Shown one piece after another: positions 10,028 through 21,454 of a stretch of 64,000 nucleotides of DNA. Source of the stretch: Pogostemon cablin (lineage: Eukaryota > Streptophyta > Magnoliopsida > Lamiales > Lamiaceae). How positions within the stretch are numbered: the stretch's first letter is position 1; every line of letters begins with the position of its first letter. The position numbers and the translations under genes are program-made. The stretch lies in assembly GCA_023678885.1 (NCBI GenBank), contig CM042985.1, positions 6,684,985-6,748,984 of the forward strand. Reading direction: 5' to 3'. The notes under the pieces were generated by a model. The model was given only the letters and a program-made list of their open reading frames with translations. It was not told the origin of the DNA and searched no databases.

Positions 10028-13000
10028 TTGTTTGATGCACCTGTTGTTCCTTTTGATGTTGATGCAACTCCAGTGGTACGGAATGAGCAAAGTACAGACA
10101 TAATAGCTGAGAAAAAATGGGAAAGAGCTAAGCGATTAAGAGCCGAAAAGGAGAAAGCGGAGAAGGTTGATCGTGATGAATGGGGGATTCCCAAAACAAA
10201 GATACCTCCACCGTTTCCCTACAAGCTAGTGAAGAAAGGGTTAGAAGAAAAGTTCAAGAAGTTTTCAGAGATAATGAATAAGATAAGCTTGAACATCCCT
10301 TTTTCAGAGGCAATCATGGAGATGCCATATTATCCTCGATTCCTTAAAGACATATTGATGAAGAAGCGAAGCTTAACCGGAGTTGAAACGGTAAACTTAT
10401 CTGAGAATTGTAGCTCAATTATTCAAAAGAAGTTGCCACCAAAGATGAAAGATCCGGGGAGCTTTACTATTCTATGTGAGATCGGGAAGGGGCCAGCACG
10501 GCGAGCTTTGTGCGATCTAGGGGCAAGCATCAATTTGATGCCGTTGTCCATCTTTCAGAAGCTTGGTTTGGGGGAGCTGACCCCGACAACTGTTGCTCTC
10601 CAATTGGCAGATAGATCAATGACGTTTCCGAAAGGTATAGTTGAAGATGTTCTAGTAAAGGTGGAGAAGCTAGTTTTTCCTTTGGATTTCCTTGTACTAG
10701 AAATGGATGATGACAAGGATAATGTTCCTTTAATCTTGGGGAGGCCATTCCTTGCTACAACTGGAGCTATGATAGATGTTTGGAAGGGAGAACTGAAGTT
10801 GAGAATGGACAAAGAAGAAGTTCTTTTCAACTTGGACAAAGCAATGAAAATGCCAATGGAGTCCCAGTGTTATAGTATTGACGTGGTGGAGGAGATTGTG
10901 AAGGAGGATATGTCTCTGATCTTGTCAAAGGATCCTCTTGAGACATGTTTGATGGAGTCTCTTACTTATCCCACTATGGAGCTTGACGGACTTTCTAACG
11001 AGGTATGTATTGAATTTCTTGAAAACTTACTTGCTTTGGGTGATGACAGATGTGCTTTGGAAAGAAATAAAGTGGAAGAAGTCAAATGGACCAGGAAGTA
11101 CTTGCCTTTGGATAACGAAAACACTCCAGTGGAGAAAAGAAAAGAGGAGTTGAAACCATTGCCGGACCACTTGAAGTATGTTTTTCTTGGAGATAATGCA
11201 CAATATCCGGTAATTGTATCTTCTTCCCTTAATGATGATCAACTTGAGGAGTTATTAGATGTCTTAAAGAAGTACAAGTCTGCAATAGGGTGGTCACTTG
11301 ATGATTTGAAAGGTATTAGTCCTTCGTATTGTATGCATCGGATTAGGTTGTTGGATGAAGCCAAAGCTAGTGTTCAGAATCAGCGTAGGGTGAATCCCGC
11401 AATTCAAGAGGTGATAAGGAAGAAAATTCTTACGTGGTTGGATGCTGGAATTATATATCCTATTAGTGATAGTCCCCATGTGAGTCCATTGCATGTAGTT
11501 GCTAAGAAGGGGGGCATGACTGTAGTGAAAGCTGAGGATGGAGAAGTTATAGCCACGAGAATTCCTACGGGATGGCGTACATGTGTGGATTACAGGAAAT
11601 TGAATGAGAACACGTGTAAGGACCATTTTTCTCTTCCGTTTATGGATCAAATGTTGGATCGTCTTGCAGGGTATGAGTTTTATTGTTTCTTGGATGGATA
11701 CTCGGGGTATAATCAAATCATGATTGATCCCGAGGATCAAGAAAAGACCACTTTTACTTGCCCCTACGGGACCTTTGCTTTTAGGAAGATGCCGTTTGGA
11801 TTGTGTAATGCGCCTGCTACTTTTCAGAGATGCATGATGACGATTTTTGATGGTTTGATAGAGAAGATCATGGAAGTATTCATGGACGATTTTTCAGTCT
11901 TTGGTTCTTCTTTTGATATGTGTTTGTCTAACCTTGCTGTTGTTTTGAAGAGGTGTCAAGAAACTAATCTTGTCTTGAATTGGGAGAAGTGCCACTTCAT
12001 GGTGAATGATGGGATTGTTCTTGGGCATCATGTTTCCGCCAAGGGATTACAGGTAGACCATGCTAAAGTGGTGGCAATTGAGAAGCTTCCACCACCGACC
12101 AATGAAAGAGGAGTACGGTCCTTCCTTGGACACGCCGGTTTTTACAGGAAATTCATTAAAGACTTCTCAAAATACTCTAAGCCCTTATCTCATTTACTTG
12201 AAAATGATATTCCTTTTGTGTTTAATGATGAGTGTCTAACAGCTTTTCAAGTTTTGAAGGAGGCGCTTATTACTGCCCCTATCTTGATCACACCGGACTG
12301 GACTCAACCATTTGTACTTATGTGTGATGCAAGTGATGTAGCATTGGGTGTGGTGCTTGGGCAGCTAAGGGAGAAGAAGTTCTGCGCCATTTACTACGCG
12401 AGTAAGACTTTCGATGCGGCACAGAAGAATTACACGGTAACTGAAAAGGAGTTTTTGGCTGTTGTGTATGCATTCGATAAGTTTCGTCAGTATTTAGTTG
12501 GCATGAAGACGATTGTGTATACGGATCACTCAGCGATTCGTTATTTGATGGAGAAAAAGGAGACGAAGCCTAGGATCATAAGATGGATTCTACTACTGCA
12601 GGAGTTTGACTTGGAGATTCGGGATAAGAAAGGAACAGAAAATGTGTTGGCAGATCACTTGTCAAGGTTGGAGACTAGGGAGCATTGTGATAATTCTTTC
12701 GAGTATATTGAAGAGATGTTCCCTGATGAGAAGATCATGGCTGTGGCTGTTGAAGGTACCGAGCGAACATGTGTGATTGCAGCGCAAGGTATGGATCCAT
12801 GGTACGCGGATTATGTTAATTACATTGTCATTGGTGAAATTCCAAGGGATCTCAATCGATATCAACTTGCGAAATTTCGTAGGGAAGTTGAGACATTTAT
12901 ATGGTATGATCCGTTTGTTTACAAGATTTGTACAGATTCTATTGTCCGAAGATGTGTACCCGAGATGAAAATGGAAAGTGTGCTTGAGTTCTGCCATGCA

Positions 13001-14075
13001 CAACCGAATGGGGGGCATTTCGGAGCGCAAAAGACTGCAGCTAAGGTACTTCAATCCGCTCTTTATTGGCCTACATTGTTTAGAGATAGTGAGAGCTATG
13101 TGGCGTCTTGCGATAGATGTCAGCGCATGGGTAATATAGGTAGGAGAGATGAGATGCCATTGCAGCCTAGCATAGTCGTGGAGATATTTGATGTATGGGG
13201 GATCAATTTTATGGGGCCTTTTCCCCCGTCGAATGGGTTTCTCTACATTCTTCTTGCGGTGGATTATGTTTCGAAATGGGTGGAAGCAATTTCTACTCGT
13301 GTTAATGATTCGAAAGTTATTTTATCTTTCCTGAAGAAACATATTTTTGCCCGTTATGGAGTTCCGAGAGCATTAGTTAGTGATGGAGGTTCCCACTTCG
13401 TCAATAAATTTCTGGAGAAGGTGCTTAAGGATTATAGTGTTAAGCATAGGGTTACTACACCCTATCATCCGCAAGCGAATGGGCAGGCAGAGGTCTCCAA
13501 CCGTCAAGTAAAGCAGATTCTGGAGAAAGTGGTAGGAACTAATAGAAAGGATTGGGCTATGAAGCTTGATGATGTGTTATGGGGGTTCCGGACCGCTTAC
13601 AAGACGGTGTTAGATATGCCACCGTATCAAATTGTCTATGGGAAGCCGTGCCACTTACCTGTAGAAATTCAACACAAAGCGTTTTTGGGCTTTGCGTCGC
13701 TTGAACTTGACCCTTAAGGATGTAAAGGAGTTGAGGATAACTCACATGAATCAATTGGATGAGTTTAGGAGTCGTGCTTACAAGAATTCAAAGATTTATA
13801 AGGAAAGAATGAAGAGGTGGCATGATTCTAAGATTTCATACAAGGAGTTCAAGCAAGAAGATGAGGTACTACTTTTTAACTCTCGTTTGAAGCTTTTTGC
13901 AGGCAAGTTGAAGTCTAAGTGGACGGGACCATTCATGATTCATCGAGCCTTAGGAGGGGGGAGTTATGAGCTTATTGACAAAGATGGAGACGTTATCATG
14001 GCGAATGGGCATCGATTGAAGCATTATAGGTCGCCGAATGATGCGTGTGTCATTTTTGATGATACCTTGTTCTGA
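10028..14075 (+). pseudogene. Athila pol (PR-RT-RNase H-IN), one frameshift
   Basis: The frame continues from gag. Positions counted from 10028: protease with ALCDLGASINLMPL near 160-175 and IILGRPFLATTGA-type motif near 235; reverse transcriptase from about 440, with WRTCVDYRKLN, FLDGYSGYNQI and the catalytic EVFMDDFSVFG (FMDD box near 618). RNase H starts around 760 (CDASDVALG, YTDHSAIRYL). Integrase starts around 985 with an HHCC finger ending SCDRCQRMG, then catalytic residues in DVWGINFMGPFP, LVSDGGSHFV and PYHPQANGQAEVSNRQ. A T run at 13681-13685 appears to carry one extra base, which shifts the frame: the old frame stops at 13717, and the integrase C-terminus continues in another frame to TGA 14073-14075. 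Enzymes for cDNA synthesis and integration; inactive as written. Confidence 0.95.
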
Positions 14076-15135
14076 TTTGGTACCGTCGTGACTCTACGAC
14101 GTTAAACATGAGCGCCTGTTGGGGGCTTGCCCTTCCATTTTATTGCTTTATTTATTTCGTGTGAGTAAGAAATTTTTGTATTTAAGATACTTACCAATCG
14201 GCAATTACATCTCTTTTCAAACTTAGTTTCGACTTACATTTTTACTAAGTTTGGGGGGTGTGATGTTATTACCTCATTGAAGCATTAAGAGTATAATCTT
14301 TTCTTTGTATTGTTTGTTAGGGGAGTTGGTTTTTGCGGCCATATTGAAATTTTACTCAATTTTGATGTGATGATTTTTTACAACTTGCCTTATGTTCAGT
14401 GGTTTTTGGTTGTGTTTTCTTTTACGGAGATACTCATGAATGATATTATGTGGAACAATTTCAGAAGTTGTGCTTTAGATTGTACCTAATGAAGTTGTGT
14501 TGAAGCTTGAAGTATATAGTGCATGAAGAACACTCAGTTTTGGAAATCAGGAGGAAGGTTCGACCAACTCTAGGAAGGGTTCGACCGGAGCCAGAGGTCG
14601 AACAAAAGCAGAGGAAGTCGAACCGGCGTTGAAAGTTGTCCAGAGAGGAGGTTCAACTAAAGCCATAGTGGTTCGACCTGATCAGGAGGTCGAACCTATG
14701 GTCGAACCTGTCAGTCGGAAGCACTCTGTTTTCCAGAAGAGGGGTTCGACCAATTCAAGGAAGGTTCGACCTGTTTAGCAAGTCGAACCCCTGGTCGAAC
14801 CGAGAAGGTCGTTTGTCCAGAAGAGAGGTTCGACCTCGCCATCCATGGTTCGACCTGTTCAGGTGGTCGAACCTGAGGTCGAACCAAGCTAGGTACGCGA
14901 TTTAAGTTCGATTTTTCAGAGGGGTTCGATCACTTTTTCGAAACACCAAACCTCGAACCCTCTTTGAACCTCTACACCCTTGCACAAATTCTTCAATTAC
15001 ACTTGATTTCACACCGATTACACAACACTACACCTTGAATTATCGATTCGGTCGCGGATTTGGGCGGATTTCGTCGCGAGTTAGGGCTGAAATCGCGATT
15101 TTTGGTTGTTGTGTATTTTCGATCGGTTGTTCACC
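14076..15135 (+). other. Noncoding region between pol and the Athila third ORF
   Basis: No long ORF. Contains a polypurine-like tract 'aagtttggggggtg' near 14247, resembling the tract that precedes the 3' LTR, and then the second noncoding copy of the palindromic array (14557-14885). A likely leader for the downstream ORF ends at the ATG at 15136. Confidence 0.75.
14557..14885. repeat. 93-nt palindromic repeat array in Athila 3' region
   Basis: Four units start at 14557, 14650, 14743 and 14827 (spacing 93, 93, 84), matching the periods in the gag array. Each has two GGTTCGACC, a 9-nt loop and two GGTCGAACC. The spacer near 14721 ('gcactctgttttccagaa') resembles the gag-array spacer, so the two arrays share origin, although this one is noncoding. 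Confidence 0.93.
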
Positions 15136-17183
15136 ATGGGCAAGTTACAAGGTATGTTTTTCCAACTCAATTACTCTAGGATTGAAGGTTTAGGTATGAA
15201 ATTCGATGTGAATGAGAGGATTGATGTTGAGTATGGTTGAATTTCATGGTGAATGTTGATATTTTTATTGGTTTCATATGAATTCTTGTTTCTTGGTTTT
15301 TGGTTGATTGATTATTGATAGAACTTGGATTTTTATGTGGATTAATCAAGGATATAGAACATATCATAGAATGAGCATGTTGATTTGGTTTGAAATTGAT
15401 GAAATTGAAGTAGTTCATTGAGGGAAACATGTTGAATTTTTGATTGAATTGCTTGAATTGCTTAATGCATGCTTGTTGGTTATGTTTTGATGATTAAGGA
15501 AGGTGTAATTGAAGATGTTTTGAGAATGTTGAATAAGCAAGTGGTGTTGAGATGATAGTTTGTGTGAATATGCATTGATGCTTGAAGTCTTGAGTAGAGT
15601 ATGTGATGTGCTAGTACAATACTTGCTTTCTTGTCTTGTTGGTTGGATTGAAGTATTTGTTTTCAGGAAAGGGACAAGGATCAAGTAAAGGAAAAGGAAA
15701 GGCAGAGGAGGAGAGATCAAAGAAGAGGCATGACAGGCCTTCAAATTTGGACAAAGTAACAAGAAAACTGAGGCTACAAGACCGTTTACCCGATAACTTC
15801 AAGATTAGGATGCAAGATTGGGATGAGATTAAAGAAAAGTGGGAGGAAGTTTCAGACAAGATAGCTCGCACTCGATACCAAGATGATGAAGCGATGAGGA
15901 TAATGAGAATAGGGGATGATATATTTTGGATGTTTGATCAAGTAGGGATCCGAAGATTCATGGAGTTGAAGAGGCCGACGTACTTCCATGTTACAGCGTA
16001 AGTAGTTTGCTCGTTTGAGATGGAGAAGGACCCGCTTGGATACCCCTATCGGTGTACGTTTCAGCTTGGTGGAGTGAGTAGGAGATGGACGTCTGAGGAT
16101 TTCAACGAGCTATTTGAGACGCCTTTGGAGATCCCTCGTTTAGAAAATGCTGCATTCAGTGTAAAGCAATTTTGGATGGAGATCACTGGGGAGATTCGTG
16201 ATTATAAGACCAGACAGACTCGTGCTTCCGCAATAAAGAACCCTGTCTTGAGGTACATGGACCGCATCCTGAGCAACACGTTGTTCGCCCGCTCGGAGGG
16301 GAGTGTTGTGTCTAGAGGTGAGTTATATGCCCTGTGGTGTATGCTGAATGGAGTGAAGTTCAACGTTGGAGCTTATTTTATTGCGCAGCTGAATCGATTC
16401 AAGACTATTGGTTTTCAAAAGGTGAATATTGGAGGGTTATTGACGATCTTGGCTGAGCATTATAACTTGGATCTCACCGGCATTACACCAGTAGAAGGAG
16501 AACCCGATTTGATTATGAGCACGTGCGCGAAGGGAGGATTTGCCCATTTTAGAAATGGAGATTGGTTTTTCACGAGAGGTCTCAAGCCTTTCTAATTTAT
16601 GTTCCCCTTCGACGTGAGCAACTTGACAACTATTCAGGAAGCAAGGAATAAGCTAATGAATTCTCTTGGACACACCGCTTTATCCGTGGCAGCAAAGTCG
16701 GGTGATGATTGGAGAGCGGTAGCATAGATGTGTGCTGAGGGGAGGATGGGTGAGTTACAGCAGATCGTTGATCAAGGAGAGTTCCGTCCACCTCAGCCAC
16801 AACAGCCTGAAGAGGAGGATCAGGTAGATGAGCAGCCGGAGATGGAGATTCCGGAAGGAGAGCAGCATGATGCGCCTCAGCATGCTCCGGGACCGCAGCA
16901 GCGGCGAGCAGTTCCAGGTACTCGAGAGCAGCTTCGCTTGATTCATGAGCAGCTGATCGCGGTGGTAGCTGCACAGCAAGAGACGAACAGGCAACTCGCG
17001 CTCGCTAACGCCAACTACGCCACGCTGAACGAAAGGTACTCTGCCTTGGATGAGCGTGTTGGTAGAGTGAGTAGTCGAGTGGATATGATGGATAAGCACA
17101 TTACCAGTCTGTGCCGAGCTGTGGAAAATAGAATGGATGAGGATGACGATAATGATGAGGATGATGATGCTCCTAGGGAGTAG
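15136..17183 (+). pseudogene. ATHILA ORF-1-like protein gene, predicted spliced
   Basis: A short first exon (15136-15151, MGKLQ plus one base) ends at a canonical donor ggtatgt. A 515-nt intron (15152-15666) ends ttttcag, and the frame continues with GKGQGSSKGKGKAEEERSKK and the main domain. Segments such as FWMEITGEIRDYKTRQTRA, NTLFARSEGSV and GELYALWCMLNG resemble the ATHILA ORF-1 family (function unknown). The C-terminal 150 residues are Pro/Glu/Gln-rich with a heptad-like stretch and an acidic tail. In-frame stops occur at 15999-16001, 16593-16595 and 16725-16727. Related elements carry envelope-like or accessory ORFs here; I see no convincing signal peptide or membrane span, so I do not call it an envelope. 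Confidence 0.75.
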
Positions 17184-18510
17184 TTTCAGGTTTCTTTTGG
17201 CTTTTCCGATTCATCTTATCTCCCGTTCTTCTTTTATTTTTACAGATTGGGGTGTGATTCATGTGTGAGTGGCATGTACCTGATATAGTTGATCTTGTAT
17301 CGTTGTTTTGTATATGGGTTATTGATTCTGTGCATTCATATGTTTACGTGTTTATTTTCATTTGGAAAGAGCATGGATAATTTGTTAAGTATATGGAATT
17401 CATGAGGAATTGATTTTGATTATGTGCTATGAGGAGTATTAGGAATTGATTACCTATGTGAGGATTTGAGCCTTTATCATGATTAATCATGATAGTTTAT
17501 TCTTATGAGAATCATTCGTATGAACGTATTCTAGAACTTGGCTTGGAGTCTTGTGTGAAACTTACAATTGATGAAATATTAGGATATGATCTTAGGCCAT
17601 TTTTGATTAATTGAGTCACTTAGCCAAATTTTACCTTTCCTAATGATTTTATAAATCTTTGGTAGCCCTGTTTGAGCCTTTTAAAAGCTTTTTCTTTGGC
17701 AAGCCAAATATAAGAGCCTTAATTACCTTATTTGAGCTTTGAAAATACCCTATCCATTGGTAGAGAGAATAAGGTGAATAAGTGTGGAAGAAACAAAGGG
17801 AAGATGGAATGAGGTTCAGTAAGAAAAGTGCATGGTTAAATCTTGTTAGGGATAGTGCCTGAAATTGGTACCCCGAATTGCTTATACATGGGGCTTGAAG
17901 TTTTTAAGAAACAGCCGAACGATGTTCGAGAAGGGTAGTGCCTATAACTGGTACCCGAGCAGTTAATAGAAGAATGATGTTGATGCAAGGAAGAGAAGGA
18001 AAATTGAAAATTGCAAGTGCAAGAGAAGAATTGGAGGAGAATATGAAGGCGAATGAGAAATCAAAAACCTCCAAGGTAACTCTCTACTAGTGTATTAAGT
18101 TACTATGACCAAATTTTCCTACCCTTTCCAAAGAGCCAACATTACAACCTAGAAACAAGTCCTTTGTGATCCTAGTATTAATCTAATGAAAGTTGATTTT
18201 TGAGACCTTTGCCAAGCTTATGGTTACGCGTGAATATGAATTGATATGAGTGTTTATACTAGCCTATAGTGCCTCACGCACGAGCGAAAGAGAGTAAAGA
18301 CTTATCTTGTCAGTGAGATTACTTAGTACTCCGAATGGTGTGTGATTGGATTGATTTTACATGAGTGAAATATTTGATGCAAGTAATTCTTGTTTGATTC
18401 AATGAAGTGGCATGTGTAATATGTGTTGTACTTGATCTTGTTGAATTATACACGACTCCTGTGGTTTAAATTGGTTGCCTCGGGACGAGCAACATGTAAG
18501 TTTGGGGGTT
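17184..18510 (+). other. Athila 3' untranslated region and polypurine tract
   Basis: No ORF. Short repeats 'gggtagtgcctataactggtacc' and 'gggatagtgcctgaaattggtacc' lie near 17850 and 17940. The region ends with the purine-rich tract AAGTTTGGGGGTT (18498-18510) directly before the 3' LTR, the expected plus-strand primer. Confidence 0.8.
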
Positions 18511-20177
18511 TGATGAGTGTGTAAATTCACAAGTTTGGCGCTATGTTTTGTGCTAGTTTTGGAGAGTTTTGATGTGGAAATAGGTGGAAAACCTATATAT
18601 ATTGTGAAATAGCATGAATCAGGTGTTAGTGGAGCTATTTGAGTGTTTTCTTAGCAAAAACGGAGTGAAAGAGTCAAGAATCGAAGAGACAGAGTCGAAG
18701 CCACGCGAACCGCCCAAGAAATAGGTGGGTTCGACCTGGCTGGAGGAGGGTTCGACCTCTCCAGCAGGTCGAACCAACATTGCTGAACGTACAGAGATGG
18801 ATTCGACCACGACTCAGTTGGTTCGACCTGGCCATCAGGTCGAACCATGGTCGAACCAGTTTGCAAGAAGGAGGATTCGACCACGACGTTGGAGTTCGAC
18901 TTGCCAGTTGGTCGAATCGGGAGCGGGAGTTATCCAGTGCTGAGGTTCGACCTGGGGTTCGACCAAGGCCTAAGTGGTTCGACCTGTTCAGAAGGTCGAA
19001 CCTGTGCAGAATTCTTCCAGTAGAGGGGTTCGACCTGGGGTTCGACCTGTGGCTAGGGGTTCGACCTGTTTGACGTGGTCGAACCTATGTGCGAGAACTT
19101 ACCTTATCCGGATTTTCAAGGCCGAAACGCGTGAGATCACTTAGAAAGCCCATTCCAAGCCCTAGAGACGTGATTACAAGTATCAAAGGAGGCTCATACA
19201 GAGAATAAGGAGAGCTTTTGATCGTCAATCATAAGAGAGACAAGAGTAGAGGTTGTGATCCATCCGGAGGGCTGTGACAGAGGTTCGCTGAAGGTTCAAG
19301 TAAGAATGATCAATCTAATCATGATTGTTCCTAGATCAATCATGGGCTAGAACCACCTTGGTAGTTCTAGGGTTATGAAAGTTTCATGATGTAATTCGCG
19401 TTTCGTGTGTAAAACTCCGTACAACACTACCTGTGGTTTGTTTTATATAAGATTGCATATTTAATCCATACTCATAGTCGTTTTGTGCATCAATGATCGT
19501 TGTGTAGAGTCTGAATACATAACATGGTTATTGATTGAGTGCGTTCACTACTGAGCAGGGTTTATTGTTATAATTCTAAGTGAAGGGATTCCGAAGTATT
19601 ATTAGAACTGTCTTATATGAATATTCATGAATTGAATTAAATTCGGGTTGATGAATAGGATGAAGAGTATAACTTTATAGTACCTAAAAAGGGAGATCAA
19701 ATCGGGTTAGATTCTAGACGTAGAAGATAATTGATTATGATAGTACCTAGAAAGGGGGGTGAAGCATATCTCTTGCTCCGATGTTATTCACACGTGTCAA
19801 GCGCATATTTACTTGTGTCTATAGAGTAAACTGCATGGTCTAGTGATGCGTCCACAAACCACAGAGCAGAGTCGGACACCATCACATGAAAATACGAATT
19901 GCTAGTGAAACTGGATGACCCGACGAACTACCTATCATTCTTATTGATCACAACTCACTTCTCTCGACTCTTGTTATTTCTTTTTGTTATTTCGATTAGA
20001 AGTTATTATCCATTAAACCTTTACAATTACCAAACATAGTCTAAAATATATTAGAAGATAACAAAATTGATATTTATTCGTCCCGTGGGTTCGATATTGT
20101 AACTTGGTCATCTTCGCGACTACAATTGATATCCTTATACTTGAGAATTAATTTGTGTGTTGAGAAAACCCCTATCA
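18511..20177 (+). repeat. Athila 3' LTR
   Basis: 1667 bp, same length and ends as the 5' LTR. U3 carries the hairpin array at 18728-19085. The TATA position reads TATCAAAGG at 19181. Followed by the target duplication GGTCC. Confidence 0.97.
18728..19085. repeat. Palindromic hairpin array in 3' LTR U3
   Basis: Counterpart of 6434-6791 with a few substitutions. Some differences restore motif copies: GGTTCAACC in the 5' LTR is GGTTCGACC here, and GGTTCGACA is GGTTCGACC. Confidence 0.95.
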
Positions 20178-20182
20178 GGTCC

Positions 20183-20364
20183 CTTCTACATTACACCAGT
20201 GTTTCAAGTATAGTGAAGGCAACAGTGTGAAAAGGGTATTCGGCGATGATAAGCCGTTTACTGAAGCTGAATCTTACTTTGCTGATGCTAAATACTTCTT
20301 CAAGAATACAAAGGAGGTGAACCGAGAAAAAGCCCCAGCACAAGATGATGGGGGAAATAAATAA
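20183..20364 (+). pseudogene. Tat-like element, protease frame after the Athila insertion
   Basis: Across the GGTCC duplication the protease-region frame of the 4164 ORF resumes with STLHQCFKY, a motif that normally follows the PWLHENGVVP segment in this lineage, and then DDKPFTEAESYFADAKYFFK. It runs to TAA at 20362-20364. This proves that the Athila element split an existing gypsy gene. The expected reverse transcriptase region does not follow. Confidence 0.85.
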
Positions 20365-20393
20365 ATAAAAGAGGAAGGTAGCACATTGATTAG

Positions 20394-20790
20394 AGCTATT
20401 TTCACCTACATTTTAGTATCTTTTTATATGTGTTTTCGTATGATTTTATCCGTATTTTATGTGTTATTTGATTGTATTTTGTATTTTTATTGAAATGTGT
20501 GTGAATGAGCTTAAACCTATGATTTTCACTTTTTATTGGATGCTAGATATGATAAGGAAGACGTAGGAAAAAGCGGATCTAAATTCGGAGTTGAAACGAA
20601 GGAGAACGAGCCAAAACAAAATGTGAAAAACAGGGGCATGCACCAATACGGGCCGTGTACGGAACACGGCCCTGTAAGAAGTGGTCGTGTGCCGACATCA
20701 GAAGATCCAACACGACCACCCTGTGCCCTTGTTACAACACACGAGCCGTGTTGCAGCACACGAGCCATTTATATCGATAAGCTAACAGTC
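20394..20790. repeat. LTR-like fragment with its own hairpin motif
   Basis: Sequence beginning TGATTAGAGCTATTTTCACC abuts the end of the Tat-like ORF and looks like the 5' part of another LTR. It contains GGGCCGTGT-acgga-ACACGGCCC (about 20650-20672), a 9-bp stem with a 5-nt loop, and the inverted pair GGTCGTGT...ACACGACC (20683-20717), plus repeated 'cacgagcc'. It breaks off at an (AT)n tract near 20790. No partner LTR is present. Confidence 0.5.
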
Positions 20791-20821
20791 ATATATATAT
20801 ATATATATATATAGTAAAAAA

Positions 20822-21262
20822 AAATTGAACTCTACCACCCAATCTACCCGCTAACCCATCCCCCACACTCCCACCTCAAAAATTTTTTATATAAAATTTT
20901 AAAATTTAATATTTAAATAATAAAAATATTACCAACCACCTCCACCCACCCCCACCCCTACCACCCAGCCCATCGTCACCCCCTACCCCACCCACCCCAC
21001 CAAATTTTTTTTATAAAACTTTAAATTTTAATATTTAAATAATAAAAATATTACCAACCACTCTCACCAACCCCAGTCCCAATTTTTTTTTATAAAGCTT
21101 TACATTTTAATAATAAAAATATTAACACCCTACCCACCCACACCCCACACCCTACCCTCCCACACCCACCCTCTACCCTCCGGCCAAAAAAAAAGAATTT
21201 ATAAAACTTTACATTTTAATAATAAAAATATTAACACTCAACCTACCCTCTACCCACTCATC
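20822..21262. repeat. C-rich/AT-rich alternating minisatellite
   Basis: About four units of roughly 100-130 bp. Each has a C-rich, almost G-free block (CCACCC-type) followed by an AT-rich block containing 'aataataaaaatatta'. The opposite strand of 20977-21002 has G runs of 5, 4, 3 and 4 separated by 1-2 nt, a strong G-quadruplex pattern. Confidence 0.8.
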
Positions 21263-21454
21263 CATTGATAAGTTGTCATGGGCCTACCAAAATACAATTT
21301 TATTCGACTCACACTAATGCTTAGTATAATGGTAAGTATGGGTCGAACCCAAAGGAGTATAAGGAATTTTCAATTAAACTTAAGTGTTGCAAACACATAA
21401 AATAAATAGGTGGATTTTGATTGTGTAAAATTATAAATAACTAGATTCACAAAT

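Larger units (their letters stand above)
6217..20177 (+). mobile_element. Complete Athila-lineage Ty3/gypsy retrotransposon
   Basis: Two 1667-bp LTRs (6217-7883 and 18511-20177), both TGATG...TATCA, enclose gag, pol and an extra ORF. The host site GGTCC is duplicated at 6212-6216 and 20178-20182. The element sits inside the protease gene of a Tat-like element, in the same orientation. A tRNA-Asp-type primer-binding site, the protease motif DLGASINLM, the FMDD reverse transcriptase box and an ATHILA ORF-1-like protein near the 3' end place it in the Athila lineage. By eye the LTRs differ at about 23 sites (about 1.4%), so the insertion is recent. All ORFs nevertheless carry stops or a frameshift, so this copy could move only with proteins supplied in trans. 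Confidence 0.97.

Noticed and set aside
15136..17183. Athila third ORF as a viral-type envelope protein
   Set aside because: No convincing signal peptide, membrane span or fusion segment is visible; the closest resemblance is ATHILA ORF-1.
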